DNA of 55,408 bases, taken from Anaerolineae bacterium (GTDB lineage: Bacteria; Pseudomonadota; Alphaproteobacteria; DSM-16000; Inquilinaceae). Position numbers and translations under genes: made by a program. The stretch is from the NCBI GenBank assembly GCA_028285185.1, contig JANQQD010000375.1, positions 1-55,408 of the forward strand, in the 5' to 3' direction. This document shows, piece after piece, positions 24,807 to 33,684 of the stretch; positions within the stretch are counted from its first letter, which is position 1; the number at the start of each line of letters is the position of its first letter. The notes under the pieces are model-generated. The model was given only the letters and a program-made list of their open reading frames with translations. It was not told where the DNA came from and searched no databases.

Positions 24807-27203
24807 ATGGGCAATGACGCGGGCCCCGCCGGAGAAGAGATCCGGGTGTCCGGCGTCGTCCAGGGCGTGGGGTTCCGCCCGGCCGTATGGCGCTTGGCGA
24901 GAGCCTGCGGCCTGGTGGGCGATGTGTCCAACGACGGCGGCGGAGTGCTGATCCGTCTCTGGGGCAACGCGCGCGAACGCCAGACATTCGTCGACCGTCT
25001 GCAAGCGGACCCGCCGCCGCTGGCCCGCATTGAAGCGATCGAGCGGCAGCCGTCGCCCGGGCCCGCGCCGGCAAACGGCTTCACCATTGTCGCCAGCCGG
25101 TCGACGGCGATTGCCACGGACATGGCGGCCGACGCCGCGACGTGCCCCGACTGCGTGGCCGAGACGCTGGATCCGACCGCACGGCGCTACCGGTACCCGT
25201 TCACCAACTGCACCAATTGCGGTCCGCGCCTGAGCATCATCCGCAAGCTGCCTTACGACCGCGCCGGCACAAGCATGGCGCCTTTCGCCATGTGCCCGGA
25301 CTGCGCGGCCGAATATGGGGACCCATCGGACCGCCGCTTCCATGCCCAGCCAATTGCCTGCCCCGTGTGCGGGCCGGCCATCTCACTCACTGCGCTCGGT
25401 GCCCGATCGGAAGTTCCGCCCGGTGATCCCATCGACGCGGCTGCAGAGCTGATCGACGCAGGCGCGATCGTCGCCATCAAGGGCATCGGCGGCTATCACC
25501 TGGCGTGCGACTCCACCGATGCCGGGGTGGTGGACTGTCTTCGCCAGCGCAAGCGCCGCTTCGGCAAGCCCTTCGCCCTGATGGCGCGGGATCTGGCTGT
25601 CATTCGCCGCTATTGCTCCGTGGATGAAAGCGCCGCTGCCGTGCTTTCCGGTTCCGCAGCCCCGGTCGTCGTTCTGGACGCCACCGGCCCAGACCGTCTG
25701 CCCGACGCGATCTCTCCCGGCCTCGGAACGCTGGGGTTCATGCTGCCGTACACCCCGCTGCACCACTTGCTGATGCGGCCGTTCGACCGGCCGTTGGTCA
25801 TGACCAGCGGCAACGCCTCGCACCGGCCGCAATGCATCGACGATGCTGCCGCCGCGGCGGAACTGGCCGAGATCGCCGACTGGGTGCTGAGCCACAACCG
25901 CGCGATCATCAACCGCGTCGACGATTCCGTGATGCGCTTCATGGCCGGATCGGCTCGCATGCTGCGGCGCGGCCGCGGCCATGCCCCCATGCCGGTCCCC
26001 CTGCCGCCTGGTTTTGCCGGCGCCCCGGACGTTCTGGCGCTGGGGGGGGAGCTGAAGAACACCTTCTGCCTGGTCAAGGCCAGCAAAGCCGTGCTGTCCC
26101 AGCATCAAGGCGATCTTGAGGATGCGGATACCGAAGAGGATTACCGGCGCAACCTGGCCCTGTTCGAAACGGTGCTGGAGCAGGCGCCCAAGGTGATCGC
26201 CGTCGACCCGCATCCCGACTATCTGTCCACCAAAGACGGACGGCGGCGGGCAGAGGAAACCGGGGCGGCGATCGTCGAGGTTCAGCACCATCATGCCCAT
26301 ATCGCCAGCTGCCTGGCGGAAAACGCCGTACCGTTCGATGCACCCCCGGTGCTTGGCGTGGCTCTGGACGGGCTCGGCTATGGCGACGACGGCACGATCT
26401 GGGGCGGCGAGTTTCTGCTGGCCGACTATCGCGGCTATCGGCGGCTGGCCAGGTTCCGGCCGGTGGCCATGATCGGCGGCGCCCAGGCCATCCGCGAGCC
26501 CTGGCGCAGCACCTATGCCCATATTGCAACCGCCGTCGGCTGGGATCGCTTTGCCGAGACCTGGGGCAATCTGGAGCTCTGCCGCTTCCTCAGGGCCAAG
26601 CCCCTGGCGACCCTGCAGGCGATGCAGCGCAAGGGCATCAACAGTCCAGACGCCAGTTCCTGCGGGCGCTTGTTCGACGCCGTCGCCGCGGCCATCGGCG
26701 TCTGTAGGGAAGAGGCGCTCTACGAAGGCCAAGCAGCCGCGGAACTTGAGGCTCTGGCGGACGCCGGGGCGACGGGCAAGGCGTACGGCTTTGCCATCGA
26801 CGCTCCCGCGCCGCAATCGTTGCCGCAGGTCGACGCCGCACCGATGTGGCCTGCGCTGTTGAACGATCTTGGCGCCGGAATACCGCAGCCGATCCTGTCG
26901 GCCCGGTTCCATGCTGGATTGGGGCAGGCGGTCATTGACATGGCCGACAGTCTGCGCCGCGGACCAAACGGCGCACGGTTCGCGAAAGTGGCATTGTCCG
27001 GCGGCGTTTTTCAGAACAAAGTATTGCTCGAGCATGTTTCCGCCGGCTTGATGGCCCGCGGCTTTGACGTGCTGATGCATAGTGTGGTGCCCGCCAATGA
27101 CGGCGGGCTGTCTTTGGGCCAGGCCACCGTGGCTGCGGCCCGCCACCTGCCGCAGAATGGGATCGGCGCCGATGTGCTTGGGCATACCCGGACGGATCGT
27201 TGA
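24807..27203 (+). CDS. hypF: Carbamoyltransferase HypF (hydrogenase maturation)
   Basis: 798 residues. HypF uses carbamoyl phosphate and ATP to carbamoylate the HypE C-terminal Cys, the first step of making the CN ligands of [NiFe]-hydrogenase. Domains: acylphosphatase (12-95, with VVQGVGFRPAVWRL); two zinc fingers (CPDC 113-116 / CTNC 135-138 and CPDC 163-166 / CPVC 185-188); YrdC-like adenylation domain (about 200-390, with KGIGGYHLACD); Kae1-like C-terminal domain with HHHAHIASCLAEN, LDGLGYGDDGTIWGGEF and ALSGGVFQNKVL. All parts are intact. The SD is weak. The gene follows LysR after 28 bases and overlaps hypC by 32 bases. Confidence 0.96.
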   Translation: MGNDAGPAGEEIRVSGVVQGVGFRPAVWRLARACGLVGDVSNDGGGVLIRLWGNARERQTFVDRLQADPPPLARIEAIERQPSPGPAPANGFTIVASRSTAIATDMAADAATCPDCVAETLDPTARRYRYPFTNCTNCGPRLSIIRKLPYDRAGTSMAPFAMCPDCAAEYGDPSDRRFHAQPIACPVCGPAISLTALGARSEVPPGDPIDAAAELIDAGAIVAIKGIGGYHLACDSTDAGVVDCLRQRKRRFGKPFALMARDLAVIRRYCSVDESAAAVLSGSAAPVVVLDATGPDRLPDAISPGLGTLGFMLPYTPLHHLLMRPFDRPLVMTSGNASHRPQCIDDAAAAAELAEIADWVLSHNRAIINRVDDSVMRFMAGSARMLRRGRGHAPMPVPLPPGFAGAPDVLALGGELKNTFCLVKASKAVLSQHQGDLEDADTEEDYRRNLALFETVLEQAPKVIAVDPHPDYLSTKDGRRRAEETGAAIVEVQHHHAHIASCLAENAVPFDAPPVLGVALDGLGYGDDGTIWGGEFLLADYRGYRRLARFRPVAMIGGAQAIREPWRSTYAHIATAVGWDRFAETWGNLELCRFLRAKPLATLQAMQRKGINSPDASSCGRLFDAVAAAIGVCREEALYEGQAAAELEALADAGATGKAYGFAIDAPAPQSLPQVDAAPMWPALLNDLGAGIPQPILSARFHAGLGQAVIDMADSLRRGPNGARFAKVALSGGVFQNKVLLEHVSAGLMARGFDVLMHSVVPANDGGLSLGQATVAAARHLPQNGIGADVLGHTRTDR

Positions 27204-27453
27204 GATCGCAAGCCCTGAGATGATGCTGGGGGTGGTCGAAATCGCCGGCGTGCGCCGCCGCGTCAACCTGGCCTGCATCGTCGACGACGAGCATCCGGTT
27301 GAGGCCTGTGTGGGCGATTGGGTGCTGGTCCATGTCGGCTTCGCCATGGCCCGCATCGACGAGGCGGAGGCGGCGGAAACGCTGGCCCTGCTGGAGCAGC
27401 TCGGACAGCTGCAGGAAGAGCGCGAGGCGATGCGCGCCTTCGGCGACAGCTGA
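27172..27453 (+). CDS. hypC: Hydrogenase maturation chaperone HypC
   Basis: 93 residues. It begins MCLGIPGRIVEI, with the invariant Cys2 that binds the Fe(CN)2CO unit together with HypD. A small OB-like barrel (GVRRRVNLACI, VGDWVLVHVGFAMARIDEAEA) and the usual C-terminal helix follow. The start is fixed by that motif and lies inside the last 32 bases of hypF, so the two are translationally coupled. Its essential partner HypD is not encoded in this window. Confidence 0.95.
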   Translation: MCLGIPGRIVEIASPEMMLGVVEIAGVRRRVNLACIVDDEHPVEACVGDWVLVHVGFAMARIDEAEAAETLALLEQLGQLQEEREAMRAFGDS

Positions 27454-27462
27454 GGTGTCGCG

Positions 27463-27813
27463 GTGCACGAGCTCGGGATCGCACGCAGCATTGCCGGCAT
27501 CGTCGTAGAGCGGTCCGGTGGCCGCCGCGTTGCCCGTGTCGGGCTTGAGGTGGGCAGCCTGGCAGCCATCGTGCCGGATGCGATCCAGTTCTGCTTCGAG
27601 GTCTGCGTGCGGGGGACCGTGGCAGAGGGTGCAGCGCTGGACGTGACCGAGGTGCCGGCGCGTGCAACCTGCCGCGACTGCGGACATGATTTCGCGGCGG
27701 ACGGCTGGCTGGAGCCGTGTCCGCAGTGCGGATCGCTGGTGCACGATCGTCGGGGCGGTGACGAGGTGGTCGTGACGGAGATCGAACTGGCGGCGGTTGA
27801 GGAGATGGCGTGA
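27463..27813 (+). CDS. hypA: Hydrogenase nickel insertion protein HypA
   Basis: 116 residues from GTG 27463. MHELGIARSI carries the nickel-binding His2. The zinc knuckle has Cys70, Cys73, Cys86 and Cys89 (ATCRDCG and PCPQCG). HypA passes nickel, with HypB, to the hydrogenase large subunit. A GTG start is required because MHEL is invariant. The stop overlaps the hypB start (TGATG). Confidence 0.95.
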   Translation: MHELGIARSIAGIVVERSGGRRVARVGLEVGSLAAIVPDAIQFCFEVCVRGTVAEGAALDVTEVPARATCRDCGHDFAADGWLEPCPQCGSLVHDRRGGDEVVVTEIELAAVEEMA

Positions 27814-28694
27814 TGTGCGGCACCTGCGGTTGCTCAGACGGTTCGACGACGATCACCAGCTTCGCCGAGAGCCGGTCGAAGGATGGCGACACAAGCCACA
27901 CGCACAGCCACCATCATCACCATCACGCACATGACCATGGGCACCATGACCACACCCATGATCATGTGCACGCCCACTCCCACGCCCACGCATCCGCAGC
28001 CGCGTCGGCAACGGCGGTTGATCGCGAGACGGTCCGCCTGCAGGAAGATGTGCTGGCGAAGAGCAGGGGGATTGCGGAGCGGAACCGCGGCTGGTTCATC
28101 GCCCGCAACATGCTGGCGCTGAACCTGGTCAGCTCGCCCGGCGCCGGCAAGACTACGCTCTTGGAGCGCACCGTTACCGATCTGGCCGACACGATGCCGA
28201 TCAGCGTGATCGAAGGCGATCAGCACACGCTGAACGACGCCATGCGCATCCGGGCCACCGGGGCGCCGGTCGTCCAGATCAACACCGGTGCCGCATGCCA
28301 TCTTGAGGCGGACATGGTTGCCCGCGCGCTGGCGGAGCTGGCGCCACCCCAGGACTCGGTGCTGATGATCGAGAATGTGGGCAACCTGGTCTGCCCGGCG
28401 CTGTTCGATCTCGGCGAGCATGCCAAGGTCGTGATCATTTCGGTGACTGAAGGCGACGACAAGCCGGCGAAGTACCCGCACATGGTCGCCGCATCCAGGC
28501 TGATGCTGATCAACAAGATCGATCTTCTGCCGCATGTGGACTTCGACGTTAACGCCTGCATCGAGCGAGCCCGGCAGGTCAATCCCGACATTGAGGTGCT
28601 GCAGGTGTCCGCCAGAACGGGCGAGGGCATGGGGGCCTGGCGCGACTGGATCGTCCGCGAGTACAAGGCCGCTGGCGAGTTCGCGCTGTTTTAG
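27813..28694 (+). CDS. hypB: Hydrogenase nickel incorporation GTPase HypB
   Basis: 293 residues. The N-terminus MCGTCGC is the high-affinity nickel site. A stretch at residues 29-59 holds 19 histidines and probably stores nickel. The GTPase part has the P-loop SSPGAGKTTLLER (about 107-119), metal ligands in INTGAACHLEADM, ENVGNL, and the base-recognition motif NKIDLLP. ATG 27813 overlaps the hypA stop. The His-rich region is of the long kind that can replace a separate nickel store. It is the last hyp gene; an oxidoreductase gene follows after eight bases with its own strong SD. Confidence 0.96.
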   Translation: MCGTCGCSDGSTTITSFAESRSKDGDTSHTHSHHHHHHAHDHGHHDHTHDHVHAHSHAHASAAASATAVDRETVRLQEDVLAKSRGIAERNRGWFIARNMLALNLVSSPGAGKTTLLERTVTDLADTMPISVIEGDQHTLNDAMRIRATGAPVVQINTGAACHLEADMVARALAELAPPQDSVLMIENVGNLVCPALFDLGEHAKVVIISVTEGDDKPAKYPHMVAASRLMLINKIDLLPHVDFDVNACIERARQVNPDIEVLQVSARTGEGMGAWRDWIVREYKAAGEFALF

Positions 28695-28702
28695 GAGGAT
28701 CC

Positions 28703-29794
28703 ATGACCGTTATCCGCTGGGGCATTCTCGGTTGCGGCGACGTGACCGAGGTGAAGAGCGGCCCAAGTTTCCAAAAGGCAGACAATTCCGCGCTGGTCGC
28801 CGTGATGCGGCGCGACGGCAATTTGGCCGAAGACTATGCCCGGCGTCATGGGGTGCCGCGCTGGTATGACGATGCCGACGCGCTGATCGCCGATGCAGAG
28901 GTCGATGCCGTCTACATCGCCACGCCGCCCGCTTCGCATCGGGACCTGGCGTTGAAATGCGCTGCAGCCGGCAAGCCCGCGCTTGTGGAAAAGCCGCTGG
29001 CGCTGTCGGGCCGCGAATGCCGCGAAATCATCGATGGGTTCCGAGAGGCCGGTGTGCCGCTGTTCACCGCCTTCTACCGCAGGGCGATGCCCCGGTTCCT
29101 GACGGTCAAGCAATTGATCGAGAGCGGCCGGATCGGGACGCCGCGCTTCGTCAACATCCACCAGTTCGCGCCGGCGCCGGAGCTGCCGTTTCCCGACGGG
29201 CAGGTGCCGTGGCGGTTCCGCCCCGATATCGGCGGCGGCGGCATCTTCGTCGACACCGGCGTCCACATGATCGACTGGCTGGACTTCGTGTTCGGCCCGA
29301 TCGTCGACGTCCAGGGGCGTGCGGCCAACCAGGCCGGGCTCTACCCGGCCGAAGACATCGTCACGGCCAGCTTCGCGTTCGCTTCAGGCGTTCAGGGCAC
29401 CGGCACCTGGTGCTTTTCCGCGCATCAGAACTACGAATGCACGCGCATCGCCGGGACTGAGGGCGAGATCTGGATGTCGTTCTTCCGGCCTGAGCCGATC
29501 ACGCTGATTACCAGCGGGGGGCAAGAGGCGATCGAGGCCGGTTATCCGGAGCATGTGCACCAGCCCCTGATCCAGACCGTTGTGGATGAGCTGAACGGCA
29601 CCGGACGCTGCCCCAGCACGGGCGAAACGGGCATGCGCGCGACGCTGGCGGTCGACGCGATTCTCGGCCCCTATCGCAGCGGGCTGGAGGCGGCGGTGTC
29701 GCGGCCCCGCGGGCGACGGGCGGTCTCCACGCGGGCATCGATGCCCCGTTCGCCGAACTGTCCGGCCACTAATGTAGCGAAGCTGCGTGAGTGA
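28703..29794 (+). CDS. Gfo/Idh/MocA-family oxidoreductase
   Basis: 363 residues. An N-terminal Rossmann fold with WGILGCGDVTEV, the conserved EKPLAL (catalytic Lys) and a C-terminal GGGGIFVDTGVHMIDWLDF segment mark an NAD(P)-dependent dehydrogenase of the sugar/inositol type. Substrate unknown. A perfect AGGAGGATCC SD precedes the ATG. The last 30 or so residues (after GPYRSGLEAAV) are Arg/Ser-rich, unlike the family, and run antisense through the end of the convergent TerB-like gene, so the natural stop may have been lost. The start lies only eight bases after hypB; the genes may share a transcript but no functional link is evident. Confidence 0.88.
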   Translation: MTVIRWGILGCGDVTEVKSGPSFQKADNSALVAVMRRDGNLAEDYARRHGVPRWYDDADALIADAEVDAVYIATPPASHRDLALKCAAAGKPALVEKPLALSGRECREIIDGFREAGVPLFTAFYRRAMPRFLTVKQLIESGRIGTPRFVNIHQFAPAPELPFPDGQVPWRFRPDIGGGGIFVDTGVHMIDWLDFVFGPIVDVQGRAANQAGLYPAEDIVTASFAFASGVQGTGTWCFSAHQNYECTRIAGTEGEIWMSFFRPEPITLITSGGQEAIEAGYPEHVHQPLIQTVVDELNGTGRCPSTGETGMRATLAVDAILGPYRSGLEAAVSRPRGRRAVSTRASMPRSPNCPATNVAKLRE

Positions 29795-30648
29795 TAGGGG
29801 CCGACAATCACCGTATCGCTGCCGGCGCGGCGCAGGTCGGCAGAGTTTCCGGCAAGCTGCAGAATGGCCTCCCACTGATCGGGCGTTTCGGCCCGCATCA
29901 GGACGTCAAACTGCTCGCGCCCCGTATGCCGGCCTTCCAGATAGCAGGTCAGCATCGGAACCACTTCGTCCAGAACCGCGCTCTCGCGGTCGGAAACCTG
30001 GCGGTCCGCCTTGGTGACCATCTCCATCAGATCGATCAGTTGGCGCACCTGATCCGCCGCCGGTTCCAAGGCCACGTAGTCGGCGGCAGCCCGGCGGATG
30101 GCATCCACGTCGCGGGTGGCGTCGCTGATCATCCGCGCCGGGATCTCCCCCAACTCCATGCCCAGCGACCGCGCGACCAACTGGAGGATGCGATGCTCAC
30201 GCGGGTCCAGATCCTCGTCGACCACCGCGAGCCGCTCCAGGATCTCAAGGATTTCGGCCGAGCCGCGCTGGCGCCTCACGCCCACCAGCAGGGCCGGCAG
30301 TTCGGCCAGCTCCAGCTTCATGGCGGCCCAGATTCGCGCCAGGAAGTTCCGCTTGCGGCGGTCGGGCACCCACATCTTGCTGCCGATCAGGATGATGATC
30401 ACCGCAAGGCACAGCCAGACGAAGGCGGCGAGCGCGGCGGCATAGCGGCCCTGCACGATGATCCAGCTGAGAATCATCGGGATCAGCGCCAGGGCCAGCA
30501 GAAACGCGGCCGTGATCGAGATGCTCTCGGCGGCTTCGGAGATATGCTTGCGGCTCCAGGCCTTGTTGACGACCAGATAAGCGGCGCCGATCGCCAGCCA
30601 TGGGCTGGCGAGGATCAGGATGTCGATAATACCGGCGATGGCGTTCAA
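29671..30648 (-). CDS. Membrane protein with TerB-like cytoplasmic domain
   Basis: About 325 residues from TTG 30648. Three hydrophobic segments come first (AGIIDILILASPWLAIGAAYLV, ITAAFLLALALIPMILSWII, AAALAAFVWLCLAVIIILIG). A cytoplasmic region then holds two acidic helical repeats, LERLAVVDEDLDPREHRILQ and MVTKADRQVSDRESAVLDEV, of TerB type. The end, VIVGPYHSRSFATLVAGQFGERGI, looks like a small separate unit. The frame is open to 30966, but residues before the first membrane helix look non-coding. It overlaps the 3' end of the Gfo/Idh gene by 124 bases. Function unknown. Confidence 0.68.
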   Translation of the reverse strand: MNAIAGIIDILILASPWLAIGAAYLVVNKAWSRKHISEAAESISITAAFLLALALIPMILSWIIVQGRYAAALAAFVWLCLAVIIILIGSKMWVPDRRKRNFLARIWAAMKLELAELPALLVGVRRQRGSAEILEILERLAVVDEDLDPREHRILQLVARSLGMELGEIPARMISDATRDVDAIRRAAADYVALEPAADQVRQLIDLMEMVTKADRQVSDRESAVLDEVVPMLTCYLEGRHTGREQFDVLMRAETPDQWEAILQLAGNSADLRRAGSDTVIVGPYHSRSFATLVAGQFGERGIDARVETARRPRGRDTAASSPLR

Positions 30649-30883
30649 GGCTGGCTGCGGCCCACAATGCAAGGTGTACGGCCAATGTACGCAGTGTTGC
30701 TTCGGGCGTACAGCCGGGCGGCATACGATCGTGAAACCGTGACCCGGTCCGCGCACTGCGCGGCACGCGCTATGCTGGAGGCTGGCATGCGGGCGTGGCC
30801 CCTCGACGGTGGGCGGTGTCTGGCGTAACCATCTGGTGAAACAGCCCCTTGCGAGGGGCCGGTGCGGGATCATGGAGGCCCAG
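30649..30883. promoter_or_regulatory. Divergent region before the IlvD/Edd dehydratase, with leader hairpin
   Basis: 235 bases between the membrane TerB gene and the dehydratase. A tetraloop hairpin gcccct-tgcg-aggggc at 30844-30859 lies 24 bases upstream of the dehydratase start, within its likely leader. Both promoters should lie here, but no clear consensus is visible. Confidence 0.4.
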
Positions 30884-32686
30884 ATGACGAAGGGCAATGG
30901 TGGGGCGGACAACGCCCGGCGGCTGCGCAGCCAGCTTTGGTTCGACAATCCCGGCAACCCGTCCATGACGGCGCTCTATCTTGAGCGTTACCTGAATTTC
31001 GGGCTGACACTGGAGGAGCTGGCGACGGGCCGGCCGATCATCGCCATTGCGCAGACCGGCAGCGATCTGGCGCCCTGCAACCGCCATCTGGTGGATCTGG
31101 CCGACCGCGTCCGGGACGGTGTACGGGATGCCGGCGGCATTCCGATCGAGTTCCCGTGCCATCCGATTCAGGAAACGGGCAAGCGCCCGACGCCCGGGCT
31201 GGACCGCAACCTGACCTATCTGAGCGCTGTGGAGGTGCTGTACGGCTATCCGTTCGACGGCGTCGTGCTGACCACAGGCTGTGACAAGACGACACCAGCG
31301 CTGCTGATGGCGGCCGGCACCGTCAACATACCGGCGATCGTGCTGTCTGGTGGGCCGATGTTGGATGGGCACCATCAGGGTCGCGATCTGATCGGCAGCG
31401 GCATGATCATCTGGGAGGGGCGCGAGCGCATGGCGGCCGGCGAGATCGACCATGCGCAGTTTATGGAACTGGCTGCGGCGGCGGCACCCTCGATCGGCCA
31501 CTGCAACACCATGGGCACGGCGCTGTCCATGAACTGCCTGGCGGAAGCCTTGGGCATGTCGCTGCCGGGCTGCGGCTCCATCCCGGCGCCCTACCGGGAA
31601 CGCGGGCAGATGGCCTATCGCACCGGCAAGCGCATCGTCGACATGGTGCATGAGGACCTGACGCCCTCACGCATCCTCACGCGTGCCGCGTTTGAGAATG
31701 CGGTCATCGCCTGCACGGCCATCGGCGGGTCGACCAACTGCCCGATCCATATCAATGCCATCGCCCGGCACATGGGCGTGGAACTCAGTCTGCAGGACTG
31801 GCAGACGATCGGCCTCGACCTGCCGCTGCTGGTGAACTGCCAGCCGGCCGGCAAGCATCTGGGCGAGGGCTTCCACAATGCCGGCGGTCTGCCGGCGGTG
31901 ATGCGGGAACTCATGCAAGCTGGCGTGCTGCGCGGCGATGCCTTGACAGTGACAGGCCGAACCATGGGCGAAGAGAGCGCCGACGCGCCGTGCTGGGACC
32001 GCGAGGTCATCCGCCCGTTTGCGGATCCGCTGGTGCGCGAGGCCGGCTTTGCGGTTCTGTCGGGCAATCTGTTCGACGGGGCGATCATGAAAACGTCGGT
32101 GATCGGCGACGAATTCCGTCGGCGCTATCTGGAGAAGCCGGGCGACGAGAACGCGTTCGAGGGCCGCGCCATCGTCTTCGAAGGACCGGAAGACTATCAC
32201 GACCGCATCAACGACCCGGCTCTGGAGATCGATGAGACCTGCATCCTGGTGATCCGCGGCTGCGGTCCGGTCGGCTATCCGGGCGCGGCCGAGGTCGTCA
32301 ACATGCAGCCGCCCGACGCCTTGATCCGCCGGGGGATCGTCAGCCTGCCCTGCATCGGCGACGGGCGCCAGAGCGGCACGTCGGCGAGCCCGTCGATCCT
32401 GAACGCCTCGCCGGAGGCGGCGACTGGTGGCGGCCTCGCACTTCTGCGCACCGGAGACCGCGTGCGCATCGACCTGAACACCGGCCGGGCTGACGCGTTG
32501 GTGTCGGAAACGGAATGGGAAGCGCGCCGCAGCGCCTGGTCACCGCCCGATCTGGTCGACCAGACGCCATGGCAGGAGATGTTCCGCCGAATGGTGGGGC
32601 CACTGGCCTCAGGCGGCTGCCTGGAATTCGCTACAGCGTTCCAGGACGTGATCCGCGAGCGCGGCAACCCTCGGGATTCGCATTGA
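30884..32686 (+). CDS. IlvD/Edd-family sugar-acid dehydratase
   Basis: 600 residues. Three cysteines for the Fe-S cluster are visible: Cys65 (DLAPCNRH), Cys130 ([14 protein letters not shown]) and Cys204 ([13 protein letters not shown]). Their spacing closely matches the [2Fe-2S] sugar-acid dehydratases such as L-arabonate dehydratase, so an aldonic acid is a likelier substrate than the dihydroxy-acid of branched-chain amino acid synthesis. It would give a 2-keto-3-deoxy acid. GGAGG lies before ATG 30884; an ATG at 30872 is possible. MarR lies convergent downstream, separated by a strong hairpin. No aldolase or sugar transporter is adjacent. Confidence 0.88.
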   Translation: MTKGNGGADNARRLRSQLWFDNPGNPSMTALYLERYLNFGLTLEELATGRPIIAIAQTGSDLAPCNRHLVDLADRVRDGVRDAGGIPIEFPCHPIQETGKRPTPGLDRNLTYLSAVEVLYGYPFDGVVLTTGCDKTTPALLMAAGTVNIPAIVLSGGPMLDGHHQGRDLIGSGMIIWEGRERMAAGEIDHAQFMELAAAAAPSIGHCNTMGTALSMNCLAEALGMSLPGCGSIPAPYRERGQMAYRTGKRIVDMVHEDLTPSRILTRAAFENAVIACTAIGGSTNCPIHINAIARHMGVELSLQDWQTIGLDLPLLVNCQPAGKHLGEGFHNAGGLPAVMRELMQAGVLRGDALTVTGRTMGEESADAPCWDREVIRPFADPLVREAGFAVLSGNLFDGAIMKTSVIGDEFRRRYLEKPGDENAFEGRAIVFEGPEDYHDRINDPALEIDETCILVIRGCGPVGYPGAAEVVNMQPPDALIRRGIVSLPCIGDGRQSGTSASPSILNASPEAATGGGLALLRTGDRVRIDLNTGRADALVSETEWEARRSAWSPPDLVDQTPWQEMFRRMVGPLASGGCLEFATAFQDVIRERGNPRDSH

Positions 32687-32706
32687 GGTGAGTTTCACAG
32701 GCTTGG

Positions 32707-32740
32707 CCGGCGGTGACGTCGCTCTGAACGTTACCGCCGG
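32707..32740. terminator. Stem-loop terminator between dehydratase and MarR genes
   Basis: A 13-bp stem (ccggcggtgacgt / acgttaccgccgg, one G-U pair) with an 8-base loop, centred between the two convergent stops (32686 and 32790). It is symmetric and so usable from both sides; there is no T-tract. Confidence 0.6.
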
Positions 32741-32789
32741 ATCGGCTGACTCATTGCGGAAAGCGGGGCGGTAGGCCCCTCAGGACGGC

Positions 32790-33284
32790 TTAATCGCCGT
32801 TCTCGGCCATGTTCTGCAGGATGTTGCGCAGCCCGCGCTCCAGCACCTCGACATCGCTGGGGCTGAGGCCCTGCACCGCCAGGTGGTTCACTTCCGCTTC
32901 GTACGGCATCAGCTTGTCGCGCAGCGACCGGCCCTTTTCGGTCAGGAAGATGTTCATCTTCCGACGGTCCCGCGGGTTGCGCACGCGCTCGACGAGCCCA
33001 CGCTTTTCCATGCTGTTCAGGGCGGTCACCGTGGTCGGCTCCATCATGCCGACACGATGGCTCAGCTCACGCTGGGTCAGTCCATCTTCTTCCCACAGCG
33101 CGCGCAGGAAGTACCACTGACCGATCGAGACGTTGAACGTCGAGATCCGTGTGGCTAGCGCCCGCGACATGGCACGCTGTGCGTCACGAAGGAGATGGGC
33201 TGTACCGTAATCCGCCGTGACCAGGGTTGGCCTGGTGACGGGCCCCACGTCGATGTCGTGGGCTTCCTGACCCCTCGTCAACAT
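32790..33284 (-). CDS. MarR-family transcriptional regulator
   Basis: 164 residues. Winged helix with LTQRELSHRVGMMEPTTVTALNSMEKRGLVERV as recognition region, the wing NPRDRRKMNIFLTEKG, and dimerising helices at both ends. AAGGA stands before ATG 33284. It is divergent from the N-carbamoylputrescine amidase gene across a 400-base region and could control it, itself, or the convergent dehydratase. Ligand unknown. Confidence 0.92.
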   Translation of the reverse strand: MLTRGQEAHDIDVGPVTRPTLVTADYGTAHLLRDAQRAMSRALATRISTFNVSIGQWYFLRALWEEDGLTQRELSHRVGMMEPTTVTALNSMEKRGLVERVRNPRDRRKMNIFLTEKGRSLRDKLMPYEAEVNHLAVQGLSPSDVEVLERGLRNILQNMAENGD

Positions 33285-33684
33285 CGTCCTTCTCTCTCAA
33301 TTGGTCGGCGCCGGGAATTGGCCCGACCCCGAGGTTCTTTCCCGGACGCCCTATGCGCCCGAGGGATACTGACGCATCGCTTCAGTATCATATGGTATGC
33401 TCTCGACATGCCACTATGTAAGCAAACTTTCGATTTCTGCAATGAAAAACTGGCGAACGTAGTCCGAATGTGGCATCGATTAACCACAAATTTGACGCGG
33501 CCATGGGTCAGGTGGCCGCTGAATACACAAAGACCGCAGTCACCTGCAGTTTTCTTTGGAATGATTATTGGTCTAGTTCCTAAACACTGGCAATCGCTTA
33601 CAATTCGAACGCTGCATCCGTGCGATGGACCGGATCCATCGAGATGGTATGGTCGCCATCTGCTGGAAACATATCGGGGTAATC
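33285..33684. promoter_or_regulatory. 400-base divergent region between MarR and amidase genes
   Basis: Lower GC than the flanks and no convincing gene. A partly symmetric stretch around CATATG (cagtatcatatggtatgctc, 33382-33401) lies about 100 bases upstream of the marR start and could be a MarR operator, although the symmetry is imperfect. A small open frame starting MPLCKQTFDF is not supported. Confidence 0.4.

Noticed and set aside
25383..27569. 728-codon open frame on the minus strand opposite hypF
   Set aside because: It is the mirror of hypF, hypC and hypA, whose motifs are unambiguous. High GC leaves the opposite frame free of stops, and the translation has Arg/Gly/His-rich, domain-free character.
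27895..27990. CAT/CAC-rich run resembling a microsatellite
   Set aside because: It encodes the His-rich nickel-storage segment of HypB, and the codon pattern is irregular.
30649..30966. Upstream extension of the membrane TerB gene to ATG 30966
   Set aside because: The extra 106 residues precede the first membrane helix, look random, and would overlap the divergent dehydratase start.
33382..33401. Near-palindrome around CATATG as a MarR operator
   Set aside because: Symmetry fails just outside the central six bases. Mentioned as a possibility in the region note but not called as a site.
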